This document shows positions 7,821-15,289 of a stretch of 42,154 nucleotides of DNA, piece after piece. Location: positions 1 to 42,154 of the forward strand of contig JAEZFL010000039.1 of assembly GCA_023417515.1 (NCBI GenBank), in the 5' to 3' direction. A model generated the notes under the pieces. That model searched no databases and was not told the origin of the DNA. It worked only from the letters and a program-made list of their open reading frames with translations. The DNA is from Pseudomonadota bacterium (GTDB taxonomy: Bacteria; Pseudomonadota; Alphaproteobacteria; Sphingomonadales; Sphingomonadaceae). How positions within the stretch are numbered: position 1 is the first letter of the stretch; every line of letters starts with the position of its first letter. Made by a program: the position numbers and the translations under genes.

Positions 7821-8603
7821 CTAGCGGTAGAAGATGTGGTTGCCGATGCGGGCGATGCGCGCGCTCGGCCGGCCCCAGCTCGGACGGACATAGGTCGCAT
7901 GGAAGAACAGCGAGTCGTCGCCGGTCACGTCGTGAAGATTGTCCATGGCGATTCGGGCGATGGCGACGGCGCGGCTCCAGGCGGCGCTGGCCCGGTTCGG
8001 CTCGGGAATCCGGCCGCCGCGGACGAAGGAGAACTGGCTCGGCTGGGTGACGACATCGCACACCGTCGAGCGGAAGCGGCCCGAGGCGACCCGGTTGAGG
8101 ATCACCTCGGCGACCGCGAGCTGGCCTTCGAGCGGCTCGCCGCGCGATTCGAAATAGACGGCGCTGGCGAGGCACTGGAACTGCTCGTCGTCGACCTCGG
8201 CGGCGGCATGCTGCTCGACCAAAGCGGCCAGCGACAGGCCGGCGGCCGGCTGAGCGGCAGCCTCGCCCTCGGCGCGGTCAGGACGGCCGCGCCCGACGAT
8301 GGCGGTGACGCCCTGCGGAGTGACGATCTGGTCGCCGTCGCGGGCCGGGACCGGGGTGAGAGCCGTATCGGCGGACGCATGGACGATCGCGACAGCCGGG
8401 GTCGAGACATTGGTCGCGGCGGCGGTCACGTTGGTCGCGGCGCTGCTGACTTGCGCGGGCGCGGCGGCATGAACGGACGGCGAGACGGTCGCGGCAGCGG
8501 GGGTTGCGGTGGCGGCGCCCTGGGCGTTCGCCTCGGCGGCGGTCGCGCACAGGAGAAAAGCCGCCGCGGTTACGCCCGCGGCGCGGATCGTCTTGAACAT
8601 CAA
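7821..8603 (-). CDS. SleB/Hydrolase_2-type cell wall hydrolase, exported
   Basis: A 260-aa protein with a signal peptide (about 1-28), a low-complexity Ala/Thr/Val-rich linker (about 28-130) and a C-terminal SleB-like catalytic domain (about 140-260). The domain signature CLASAVYFESRGE contains the likely catalytic E152, followed by GQLAVAEVILNRV and conserved H235 and H256 near the end. The family cleaves peptidoglycan (lytic transglycosylase or amidase activity, named for the spore cortex enzyme) and in non-sporulating proteobacteria presumably helps wall remodelling. It is preceded by 160 bp of non-coding DNA that should contain its own promoter. Confidence 0.88.
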   Translation of the reverse strand: MMFKTIRAAGVTAAAFLLCATAAEANAQGAATATPAAATVSPSVHAAAPAQVSSAATNVTAAATNVSTPAVAIVHASADTALTPVPARDGDQIVTPQGVTAIVGRGRPDRAEGEAAAQPAAGLSLAALVEQHAAAEVDDEQFQCLASAVYFESRGEPLEGQLAVAEVILNRVASGRFRSTVCDVVTQPSQFSFVRGGRIPEPNRASAAWSRAVAIARIAMDNLHDVTGDDSLFFHATYVRPSWGRPSARIARIGNHIFYR

Positions 8604-8763
8604 AGGATCAGCTTCCTTGCGGTGAACCCGTGTCGCCCTGGGCCTTCATGGCCTGATCGATGGAATTCCCCGTCTCGCCCGACTGCCGGCCAAACACGCC
8701 CCGGCGGCCCGCTATTGCTCCCTGAACTTCTGGCGACGAGCTAGGGGCCGGCCCGGTTAAGGG

Positions 8764-9099
8764 TCAATCAATCGCGGTCATTTCAGCGGCGAACCGTTCG
8801 GCTGACGCGACGTCCAGTTCCAAAACCCACAGATCGGGGTCGAATCTTCGGCGTTTGCCAAGGAACTTAACCACGTCTTCTTCGTTTTGGCCGGCTCCGA
8901 GCGAATCCCGCCAGCCATAGCTGCCGTCCGGCTGAAGCAGCCGTTCGAGCACGGCTTTGCGCTCGCCCCGCTCCATCATCACGATGACGATGGATCCTGC
9001 GGTCGGCTCGCCCTTGGACAGGACGGCGCCGAAGCCGCCTTGCTGCTCGGCGAGCCGGATGAGCCCGTTGACGATGACCGAGGAGGCGAGGCGCCCCAT
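8764..9099 (-). CDS. DUF1491 family protein
   Basis: A 111-aa protein matching the alphaproteobacterial DUF1491 family, with the typical GSIVIVMMERG segment and the acidic/basic C-terminal half containing FDPDLWVLELD. The function is unknown. Its ATG overlaps the thioesterase stop by one base (TGATG), so translation is likely coupled. No signal peptide or membrane segment is seen, so it should be cytoplasmic. It ends the leftward run that begins with ppsR. Confidence 0.8.
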   Translation of the reverse strand: MGRLASSVIVNGLIRLAEQQGGFGAVLSKGEPTAGSIVIVMMERGERKAVLERLLQPDGSYGWRDSLGAGQNEEDVVKFLGKRRRFDPDLWVLELDVASAERFAAEMTAID

Positions 9100-9557
9100 C
9101 AGCTGTCGCGGTATCCGGGAAGTCCGGCGAGCGCGATGCTCGAGCGCATGAAGGTGCCGGTGCCGCGCGCCGCTTCCTCGCCGTCCGAGTCGATCAGCCG
9201 CGCCTCGCCGATCAGCACCCGGCGCTTGCCGCTGATCCAGCGCCCTTCGGCAACCGCCGGGCCCGGGCGAAGCGGCCTGGTGAACATCAGGTTGAACGCG
9301 GTGGTCAGGAGGAATCGGTCGCTCACCCGCGAATTGCAGGCGTAGAAGGCGGCGTCGTCCATCATCTTGAAATAGAGCGTGCCATGTGCCGCGCCGGCGG
9401 CGTGGAAATGCCTTTCCTCGACGTCGAACCGGATGCGCGCGACTCCGGCCTCGACGATCTCGAGCTTCGAGACGAAGCCGTCGTTGATCGGCGCCGAGCG
9501 GTAGAGCGATTCGAGCGCTCGGAAATGCGCTTCCTCGCCGGCGAGATCAGGCGGCAT
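9099..9557 (-). CDS. PaaI-type hotdog thioesterase
   Basis: A 152-aa single-domain hotdog protein of the PaaI/acyl-CoA thioesterase group. The motif HAAGAAHGTLYFKMMDDAAFYA is the family's central helix; its HGT-x-DD positions correspond to the oxyanion loop and catalytic acid. A five-stranded sheet pattern follows (TAFNLMFTRPLRPG, VAEGRWISGKRRVLIGEARL). It probably hydrolyses an acyl- or aryl-CoA; the substrate cannot be read. It overlaps ptsN upstream by 11 bp and DUF1491 downstream by 1 bp. Confidence 0.85.
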   Translation of the reverse strand: MPPDLAGEEAHFRALESLYRSAPINDGFVSKLEIVEAGVARIRFDVEERHFHAAGAAHGTLYFKMMDDAAFYACNSRVSDRFLLTTAFNLMFTRPLRPGPAVAEGRWISGKRRVLIGEARLIDSDGEEAARGTGTFMRSSIALAGLPGYRDS

Positions 9558-10014
9558 CCCGCGTTTCCGCTCCGGTCAGCACGGCATAGATGGCGTCGTT
9601 CGAGCGCGCGCCGCGCAGCTTGGCGCGGATCTGCTTGTCGCGCAGCGCCCGGCTGACCTGGGCGAGCGCCTTCAAATGCTCGGCGCCGGCGTCCGGCGGC
9701 GACAGCATCAGGAAGACGAGGTCGACCGGCATCCTGTCGACGGCGTCGTAATTGAGCGGCTCGGCGGTGCGCACGAACAGGCCGTAAATGCGCTCGAGGC
9801 CTTCGACCTTGCCGTGCGGGATCGCGACTCCGCCGCCGAAGCCGGTCGAGCCGGCTTTCTCGCGGTCGCCGATCGCCGTCGCGATATGCTTGACCGAAAG
9901 GCCGGTTTGGCGCGCCGCAATGGTCGCGAGCTGCTGGAACAGGGCCTTCTTGCTGGTGGCGGCGAACGACGCCTCCACCGCTTCGGGCGCGAGGAAATGG
10001 GATAAATCGGTCAT
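9547..10014 (-). CDS. ptsN: PTS IIA-like nitrogen regulatory protein PtsN
   Basis: A 155-aa EIIA(Ntr) protein, the terminal phosphoacceptor of the nitrogen phosphotransferase system. Phosphorylation is expected at H67 in GGGVAIPHGK, and the C-terminal segment PDAGAEHLKALAQVSRAL is typical. In other proteobacteria it adjusts potassium transport, stringent response and carbon-nitrogen balance. It lies 37 bp after hpf, the usual hpf-ptsN pairing, but rpoN, which commonly precedes hpf, is not here; dnaQ is. The rest of the PTS-Ntr chain (ptsP, npr) is not in the window. Confidence 0.92.
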   Translation of the reverse strand: MTDLSHFLAPEAVEASFAATSKKALFQQLATIAARQTGLSVKHIATAIGDREKAGSTGFGGGVAIPHGKVEGLERIYGLFVRTAEPLNYDAVDRMPVDLVFLMLSPPDAGAEHLKALAQVSRALRDKQIRAKLRGARSNDAIYAVLTGAETRDAA

Positions 10015-10051
10015 GGGAAGGTCTGCCGTTTAGGGCGGGAGGCTTTCTTTG

Positions 10052-10630
10052 TCAGTCCTGCTGGGGCTCGACCCAGCCGATCGTGCCGTCGCCTCGTCGG
10101 TAGACCATGTTCAGCTGCTGCGTGCCGCTGTTGCGAAACATCAGTGCATTGGTGTTCCGGAGATCGAGGATCATCACCGCATCCGATACCGACGCGTTCG
10201 GAATGTCCACCCGAGTCTCCGCGATGACCGGGGGATTGTCAGCCGGCTCCTCCTCTTCGGGGGGCGGCGCGAAGACCGTGTAGCTCGCGTCGATCGCGGA
10301 CGCCATCTCCGCGGCATGGGCCGCCGCGGCGGAGCGGTCCTTGAGCCGGCGCTTGTAGCGGCGAAGCTGGGTCTCGATCCGGCCGGCGGCCTGGTCGAAG
10401 GCGGCGCCGGCCTCGGCGCCGCGGCCCGAGCCCTTGAGCACCACGCCCTGCGGCACATGGGCGACGATGTCGCAGGTGAAGCTTCGATCGTAGGGACCGC
10501 GGCCGAAGGTCACCTGCGCAGAAATGGCGCGGGCGAAATATTTGTCCGCGATGGCGCCGATCCGGCTCTCGACGGTGCCTTGCAAGGCTTCCCCTGTCTC
10601 GACCTGATGCCCCGAAACCCTGACTTCCAT
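10052..10630 (-). CDS. hpf: Long-form ribosome hibernation promoting factor HPF
   Basis: A 192-aa ribosome-associated protein. The N-terminal RaiA/YfiA-type domain (about 1-110, starting MEVRVSGHQVETGEALQG) binds the 30S decoding region in starved cells. The C-terminal domain (about 130-190, TRVDIPNASVSDAVMILDL through GWVEPQQD) is the dimerisation module of long HPF that pairs ribosomes into 100S particles. I chose ATG 10630 because the family start lies there and a GGAGG sequence precedes it by about 6 nt; the open frame runs on upstream to 10807 without family similarity and would run into dnaQ. Probably co-transcribed with dnaQ (49-bp gap) and ptsN. Confidence 0.92.
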   Translation of the reverse strand: MEVRVSGHQVETGEALQGTVESRIGAIADKYFARAISAQVTFGRGPYDRSFTCDIVAHVPQGVVLKGSGRGAEAGAAFDQAAGRIETQLRRYKRRLKDRSAAAAHAAEMASAIDASYTVFAPPPEEEEPADNPPVIAETRVDIPNASVSDAVMILDLRNTNALMFRNSGTQQLNMVYRRGDGTIGWVEPQQD

Positions 10631-10679
10631 CCCGCCCTCCGCTGATGTGGGGTGGATGTGGAGCCCGCCTGTGCGGGCG

Positions 10680-11393
10680 TCAACCGCAGGCCGCGACCCG
10701 ATTCCAGATGGGGTCGGCGATACCCTTGAGGAACTCGGCGTGGCGCTCCAGCTCTTCCTCCGTCGGCTCGTGCGGCCGCGCCGGGTGGATGGTGACGCTG
10801 CTGGCATATTCCTGCACGAGCAGAACGTCGATCTTTTCTTCGCTGCTGCTGCGCTCCTCCGCGACGAGGCCGAGCCCGATCTGGCGGCCCCCGGTCAACT
10901 CGACATAGACCTGGGACAGGAGTTGCGCGTCGATCAGAGCGCCGTGCTTGATTCGGATGGAGCGGTCGACGCCGAACCGCGTGCACAGGGCATCGAGGCT
11001 GTGCTTGGCGCCGGGCAGCTTCTGCCGCGCGAGCACCAGGGTGTCGATCATCCGGGTCATGCACACCGACGGCCGCCCGCACAGAGAGAATTCGTTGTTG
11101 AGAAATCCGAAATCGAACGGCGCGTTGTGCGCCACGAGAGGTGCATCGCCGATGAAGTCGAGAAGCTCCTCGCAGAGCTCGTCGAACAGCGGCTTGTCGG
11201 AGAGGAAAGTCTCGGACAGGCCGTGCACCGCTTCAGCCTCCGAAGGCATCGCACGGCACGGATTGAAATAAGCATGGAAGGTGCGGCCGGTCTCGACCCG
11301 GTTCATCAGCTCGACGCAGCCGATCTCGACGATTCGATCCCCGCCCAGCGGGCTGAGGCCCGTGGTTTCCGTGTCAAAAACGATTTCCCGCAT
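10680..11393 (-). CDS. dnaQ: DNA polymerase III epsilon subunit (3'-5' exonuclease)
   Basis: The proofreading subunit of the replicative polymerase, 237 aa. The DEDDh exonuclease motifs are present: Exo I with D7 and E9 in VFDTETTG, Exo II with D94 in HNAPFDFGFLNNE, and Exo III with H150 and D155 in KHGALIDAQLL. The C-terminal tail, which contacts the alpha subunit, is about 60 aa. It follows coaE by 9 bp at the end of the ppsR-maf-coaE-dnaQ run that flanks the origin, an arrangement also found in Caulobacter. Confidence 0.95.
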   Translation of the reverse strand: MREIVFDTETTGLSPLGGDRIVEIGCVELMNRVETGRTFHAYFNPCRAMPSEAEAVHGLSETFLSDKPLFDELCEELLDFIGDAPLVAHNAPFDFGFLNNEFSLCGRPSVCMTRMIDTLVLARQKLPGAKHSLDALCTRFGVDRSIRIKHGALIDAQLLSQVYVELTGGRQIGLGLVAEERSSSEEKIDVLLVQEYASSVTIHPARPHEPTEEELERHAEFLKGIADPIWNRVAACG

Positions 11394-11402
11394 GAGCCAA
11401 GT

Positions 11403-11999
11403 CTATGGATTCGAGGGCCTTGCGAGGCAAGCGATGATTTCCCTCACCTTGTCGCGGGTCTCCTCGAGGCTGCCGCCCGTCGGGATGACGAAGTCGGCGC
11501 GCGCCCGCTTTTCCTCGTCCGGAAGCTGCAGCGCGAGGATCTGGCAGAATTTCGCCAATGTCATGCCGGGCCGCGCGAGCACCCGCTCGCGCTGCACCGG
11601 ACCCGGCGCCGACACGACCGCGATCTTGTCGACCTCACTGGCGCCGCCCTTTTCGAACAGGAGCGGGATATCCAGCACGATCAGCGGCGCGGCGGCGTTG
11701 CGGGCGATGAAGGCGCGCCGCTCGCGCGCGACCGCCGGGTGGATCAGGCCTTCGAGATTCCGCAGCGCCTCCGGCTCCGCGAGCACCCGCTCGGCAAGCG
11801 CGGTGCGATTGACTCCGGCCGCGTCGGTCGTCCCGGGGAAGCGCGCCTCGATCGCCGCGACCAGCTCGCCCTCCGGCCCCTGGAGCTGGTGGACGACCGC
11901 GTCGGCATCGAACAGCGGAACCCCTTCCTCCTCGAACATGCGCGCCACCGTCGACTTGCCCATGCCGATCGATCCGGTGAGCCCAAGGATGACGCTCAT
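11403..11999 (-). CDS. coaE: Dephospho-CoA kinase
   Basis: The last enzyme of coenzyme A synthesis, phosphorylating the 3'-hydroxyl of dephospho-CoA with ATP. The 198-aa protein has the Walker A loop GLTGSIGMGKST at 6-17, the LFDADAVVHQL segment that holds the substrate-binding Asp, and the lid and CoA domain typical of the family (LIVLDIPLLFEKG). Length is normal. Its ATG overlaps the maf stop by 4 bp (ATGA), indicating translational coupling. Confidence 0.95.
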   Translation of the reverse strand: MSVILGLTGSIGMGKSTVARMFEEEGVPLFDADAVVHQLQGPEGELVAAIEARFPGTTDAAGVNRTALAERVLAEPEALRNLEGLIHPAVARERRAFIARNAAAPLIVLDIPLLFEKGGASEVDKIAVVSAPGPVQRERVLARPGMTLAKFCQILALQLPDEEKRARADFVIPTGGSLEETRDKVREIIACLARPSNP

Positions 12000-12592
12000 G
12001 ACGTCAACACGCCTCTCTTTCTCAGCTCGTCGAGCAGCGGCACCAGCGGCAGTCCGAGGATCGCGAAATGGCTGCCCTCGATGCGCTCGAACAGTTGCGC
12101 CCCAAGCGCCTCGACCCGATAGGCGCCCGCGCTTCCCAGCACCATGGCGCCCTCGCGCTCGAGATAATCATCGACGAAGCGCGTGCTGAAATCACGAACG
12201 CTCATCGTCACGCTCTCGACGCATCCCCACAGGCGCTCGCCGTTGCGCACGAGCACCGCCCCGCTGTGCAGCCGGTGCGGGGCGCCGCGGAGCGACAGCA
12301 ATTGCTCGCGCGCGGCCGCGATCGAGCCCGGCTTGCCGACGACCCGGCCGTCCGAGCGTTCCAGAATCTGGTCGGCGCCGAGCACCAGTGCGTCGGGCGG
12401 CGCGGCGACGCTCTTGGCTTTGAGCTCGGCGAGCATCTCGGCCATGTCGCGCGCCTCGAAACCGCTCGCGAGCAACCCTTGCTTGGCACTCTCCTCCTCG
12501 AGCGGCGCCGACACCGCCTCGAATGGGACTTCGGCGGCCTCGAGCATGTGCCGCCGCGTCGGGCTTTGCGACGCGAGCAACAGCCGGGTCAT
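11996..12592 (-). CDS. maf: Maf family nucleoside triphosphate pyrophosphatase
   Basis: A 198-aa Maf/HAM1-fold house-cleaning enzyme that hydrolyses non-canonical or excess nucleoside triphosphates to monophosphates; members differ in preference (dTTP/UTP or m7GTP), which I cannot decide here. The signature LLLASQSPTRRHMLE at the N-terminus, the central LVLGADQIL and the following GRVVGKPGS are the conserved active-site segments. It overlaps both neighbours by 4 bp (ppsR and coaE). In Caulobacter aroE lies between maf and coaE; here it does not. Confidence 0.92.
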   Translation of the reverse strand: MTRLLLASQSPTRRHMLEAAEVPFEAVSAPLEEESAKQGLLASGFEARDMAEMLAELKAKSVAAPPDALVLGADQILERSDGRVVGKPGSIAAAREQLLSLRGAPHRLHSGAVLVRNGERLWGCVESVTMSVRDFSTRFVDDYLEREGAMVLGSAGAYRVEALGAQLFERIEGSHFAILGLPLVPLLDELRKRGVLTS

Positions 12593-13416
12593 TCCGCGGC
12601 CCGATCGACGCGCTCGGTCACGAGCTTGACGACCGCCAGCGAGGTTTCCTCGATCGAGCGGCGGGTGACGTCGATCACCGGCCAGCCCTGGTCGGCGAAG
12701 ATTCGCCGAGCGAAGGCGACCTCGGCGCTGACCGCTTCCATATCGACATAATCGGTCTCAGGCGGCTGGTTGAGCGCGAGCAGGCGGTTGCGGCGGATCT
12801 GCACCAGTCGTTCGGGATTGGTGGTGAGGCCCACGATGAGCGGGTGCTTGAGGCCGAACAGGACCGGCGGCGGCGGCGACTCCTTCACCAGCGGCACGTT
12901 CGCGACCTTGTAGCCGCGGTTGGCGAGATAGATGGCGGTCGGAGTCTTCGACGTTCGGGATACGCCGGTCAGGACGATGTCCGCCTCCTCCCAATTTTCG
13001 GGCTGGAGTCCGTCGTCATGGGCGATGGTGAACTGGATCGCGTCGACCCGCGCGAAATAGGCCGCGTCCATCGCATGCTGGCGGCCGGGCCTGCCCTTGG
13101 TCGCTTCGCCGGTCACCGCCGACAGCGCATCGATGACCGGATCAAGCACCGACACCGCATAGAGGCTTCGGCGCCGGCAATTCTGCTCGAGCGCGCGGCG
13201 GATCGCCGGATTGACCAATGTGTAGAGGACCAGGCCCGGCCGGTTCGCGATCTCGTCGAGCACCCGTTCGAGATGGCCCTCGGAGCGCACCATCGGCCAG
13301 AAGTGGCGGATCGCGTCGACCTCGTCGAACTGGGCGAGGCAGGCCTTGGCGACGATATCGAGGGTCTCGCCGGTCGAATCCGAGAGGAGATGGAGGTGGA
13401 GTTGCTTCACTGACAC
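12589..13416 (-). CDS. ppsR: Pyruvate, water dikinase regulatory protein (DUF299, PpsR)
   Basis: A bifunctional ADP-dependent kinase/phosphorylase (275 aa) that switches PEP synthase or pyruvate phosphate dikinase on and off by threonine phosphorylation. The family's P-loop-like GVSRTSKTP lies at 151-158 and the N-terminal HLLSDSTGETL is typical. The frame begins at GTG 13416; a second GTG two codons on (13410) is an equally good start and neither has a strong Shine-Dalgarno. It is the DUF299 gene that borders the origin in several alphaproteobacteria (RP001 in Rickettsia). Its target dikinase gene is not in the window. Confidence 0.93.
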   Translation of the reverse strand: MSVKQLHLHLLSDSTGETLDIVAKACLAQFDEVDAIRHFWPMVRSEGHLERVLDEIANRPGLVLYTLVNPAIRRALEQNCRRRSLYAVSVLDPVIDALSAVTGEATKGRPGRQHAMDAAYFARVDAIQFTIAHDDGLQPENWEEADIVLTGVSRTSKTPTAIYLANRGYKVANVPLVKESPPPPVLFGLKHPLIVGLTTNPERLVQIRRNRLLALNQPPETDYVDMEAVSAEVAFARRIFADQGWPVIDVTRRSIEETSLAVVKLVTERVDRAAE

Positions 13417-13453
13417 CCCGAGTCGGCTCGATTCGGGAACGAAACAAGGCGCT

Positions 13454-13462
13454 TGTGGAAAA
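13454..13462 (-). promoter_or_regulatory. DnaA-box candidate
   Basis: TGTGGAAAA on the plus strand differs by one base from TGTGGATAA, the reverse complement of the consensus box TTATCCACA. It lies in the left third of the proposed origin. Confidence 0.5.
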
Positions 13463-13577
13463 CCATGTTGAGATCGCTAGCGGAACCCTGGTTGCGCTTA
13501 CAAGGACAGCTTCGATCCCCGGCCCGCCGGATTCAACCCACAGCCGCGCCAACAGGGGGCAAGATCGGCCCACAGGA

Positions 13578-13586
13578 TGTGGATTA
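13578..13586 (-). promoter_or_regulatory. DnaA-box candidate
   Basis: TGTGGATTA on the plus strand differs by one base from TGTGGATAA, the reverse complement of the consensus box. It lies in the middle of the proposed origin, about 105 bp from the AT-rich segment. Confidence 0.5.
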
Positions 13587-13690
13587 TGGGGACGCGGCTC
13601 CCGACTCGTTGGGGCCGCGCGGATTCTTCGGCCGTCAAGCTGTTGGCAAAAAAGCCCGGAGCCAATAAGCCCCGTCTTCGAGCCGCCTAC

Positions 13691-13732
13691 TCTCTTCAAC
13701 AACTCAAGATTCTATAAGAATAGATATAAGGA
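13691..13732. other. AT-rich segment, candidate DNA unwinding element
   Basis: By hand count 30 of 42 bases are A or T in a chromosome that is otherwise strongly GC-rich. It contains tctataagaatagatataag, includes one GANTC site and ends about 20 bp before the hemE start. It could be the strand-opening site of the origin, and its TATAAG/TATAAT-like runs may also serve the hemE promoter. Confidence 0.6.
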
Positions 13733-13752
13733 AGGGAGGGCGTTCCCCGCTC

Positions 13753-14802
13753 GTGACCCGATCGACTAAGTCATTGATAAAAGTGCTGAAAGGCGAGCGC
13801 GCCGAAGTGCCTCCGATCTGGCTGATGCGTCAGGCGGGCCGCTATCTGCCGGAATATCGCGCGCTTCGAGCCGACAGAGGCGGGTTCCTCGAGCTGGTTT
13901 ACGACACCGATGCGGCAGCGGAAGTGACGCTTCAGCCGATCCGCCGCTTCGGTTTCGACGGCGCGATCCTGTTCTCCGACATCCTGATCGTGCCCCATGC
14001 GCTGGGCCAGGATCTGCGCTTCGAGGCCGGCGAGGGGCCGGTCCTGTCGCCGCGGCTCCTCGACGCCACTTTTGCCTCGCTGGAGCGCGCGCCGGACCGG
14101 CTTCGCCCGATTTACGAGACTGTGGAAAAAGTCGCCGCGCAACTTGCGGAAACCACGACTTTCCTGGGCTTTGCGGGAAGTCCCTGGACCGTCGCCACCT
14201 ATATGGTCGCGGGCCGCGGCTCCAAGGACCAGGGCGAGGCGCGGCGTCTCGCTTATGCCGACCCCAAAGCATTTGGCGACGTGATCGATGCGCTTGTCGA
14301 CATGACGGTCGATTATCTGTCCGGGCAGATCGAGGCCGGCGTCGAGGCCGTGCAATTGTTCGACAGCTGGTCGGGCAGCCTCGCCCCGGCGCAGTTCGAG
14401 CGCTGGGTGATCGGCCCTAATGCCCGAATCGTCGCTGCCATGCGCGAACGCCACCCGGATGTGCCGGTGATCGGCTTTCCCAAGGGCGCCGGCGCTAAGC
14501 TGCCGGCTTATGCGCGCGAGACCGGGGTGGACGCGGTCGGCGTCGACGAGACCCAGGACCCGCGCTGGATCGCCGCGAACATGCCTGCGGGCCTTCCGGT
14601 GCAGGGCAATCTCGACCCGCTCGCGCTGATCGCCGGAGGAACGGCGCTTGAACAGGCGGTGGCTTCGATCCTATCTGCGTTCGAGGACCGCCCGCACATC
14701 TTCAACCTTGGCCACGGCATCCTCCCCGATACGCCGATCGCCCATGTCGAACGGCTGCTCGAGCTGGTCCGTGGTCGCGGCGGCGAGGGAGAGGCCGTTT
14801 GA
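13753..14802 (+). CDS. hemE: Uroporphyrinogen decarboxylase
   Basis: Converts uroporphyrinogen III to coproporphyrinogen III in heme synthesis (349 aa, cytoplasmic). The signature RQAGRYLPEYR lies at 26-36 and the catalytic Asp is D76 in AILFSDILIVP; GHGILPDTP near the C-terminus is also conserved. The start is GTG at 13753, with a purine-rich gggaggg about 12 nt upstream; no nearer ATG fits the family. It directly borders the proposed origin and is followed by hemJ with a 4-bp overlap. An extra DnaA-box-like TGTGGAAAA occurs inside the gene at 14121. Confidence 0.95.
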   Translation: MTRSTKSLIKVLKGERAEVPPIWLMRQAGRYLPEYRALRADRGGFLELVYDTDAAAEVTLQPIRRFGFDGAILFSDILIVPHALGQDLRFEAGEGPVLSPRLLDATFASLERAPDRLRPIYETVEKVAAQLAETTTFLGFAGSPWTVATYMVAGRGSKDQGEARRLAYADPKAFGDVIDALVDMTVDYLSGQIEAGVEAVQLFDSWSGSLAPAQFERWVIGPNARIVAAMRERHPDVPVIGFPKGAGAKLPAYARETGVDAVGVDETQDPRWIAANMPAGLPVQGNLDPLALIAGGTALEQAVASILSAFEDRPHIFNLGHGILPDTPIAHVERLLELVRGRGGEGEAV

Positions 14803-15275
14803 CCGACTGGGAGATCACCCTCGCCGTGCTTTATCCCTGGCTGAAGGCCGCCCACATCATCTTCGTGATCTTCTGGGTCGCGGGTTTGTTCCTGCTTCCG
14901 CGTTACTATATCTATCACCAGGAAGCGGCGGCCGGCTCCGACGAGGAGGCGCGCTGGATCGAGCGCGAGCGCAAGCTTCGCAATATCATCCTGACCCCGT
15001 CGATGGCCCTCGTGTGGCTGCTCGGGATCGCGCTTGCGACGCTTGGGCCGTCGGGCAGTCCGTCCTACGGCACTTGGTGGACGTCCGGCTGGCTTCACGT
15101 CAAATTGCTCTTCGTGATCGGGCTGTCCGCCTATCACGGCTATATGGTCGGCTACGGCGGGAAGCTCGCCAAGGGCGAGCGCCCGGTCAGCGGCCGATCC
15201 CTCAGGCTGATGAACGAGGTGCCCGGCATCGTCACCGCGGTCATCGTCATCCTGGTTGTCGTCAAGCCGTTCTGA
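14799..15275 (+). CDS. hemJ: Protoporphyrinogen IX oxidase HemJ
   Basis: A 158-aa membrane protein of the HemJ (UPF0093/CopD-like) family, which oxidises protoporphyrinogen IX to protoporphyrin IX in bacteria lacking HemG and HemY oxidases. Four hydrophobic segments are visible (about 13-33, 65-82, 99-118, 137-155). The conserved histidine and lysine of the family correspond to H19 and K102 (AAHII and WLHVKLL). The reading frame starts with TTG overlapping the hemE stop (TTGA); a GTG at 14826 is a possible alternative. The hemE-hemJ-rho order is common in alphaproteobacteria and places two heme steps in one unit. Confidence 0.92.
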   Translation: MTDWEITLAVLYPWLKAAHIIFVIFWVAGLFLLPRYYIYHQEAAAGSDEEARWIERERKLRNIILTPSMALVWLLGIALATLGPSGSPSYGTWWTSGWLHVKLLFVIGLSAYHGYMVGYGGKLAKGERPVSGRSLRLMNEVPGIVTAVIVILVVVKPF

Positions 15276-15289
15276 CCGGCTTTCTCTGG

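Larger units (their letters stand above)
13417..13752. other. Probable chromosomal replication origin (oriC)
   Basis: The 336-bp non-coding gap between divergent ppsR and hemE, the place where the origin lies in Caulobacter and Rickettsia-type genomes. It contains an AT-rich segment against hemE (about 13691-13732), DnaA-box candidates at 13454 and 13578, and six GANTC sites (13420, 13430, 13530, 13603, 13622, 13708). I see no TTAA, so no full CtrA site. Flanking genes diverge from it and parA/parB/parS lie nearby. It must also carry the hemE and ppsR promoters. Position and content together make a good case; function is inferred. Confidence 0.8.

Noticed and set aside
10631..10807. N-terminal extension of HPF
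   Set aside because: It would run into dnaQ in another frame and has no HPF similarity; a GGAGG site supports ATG 10630.
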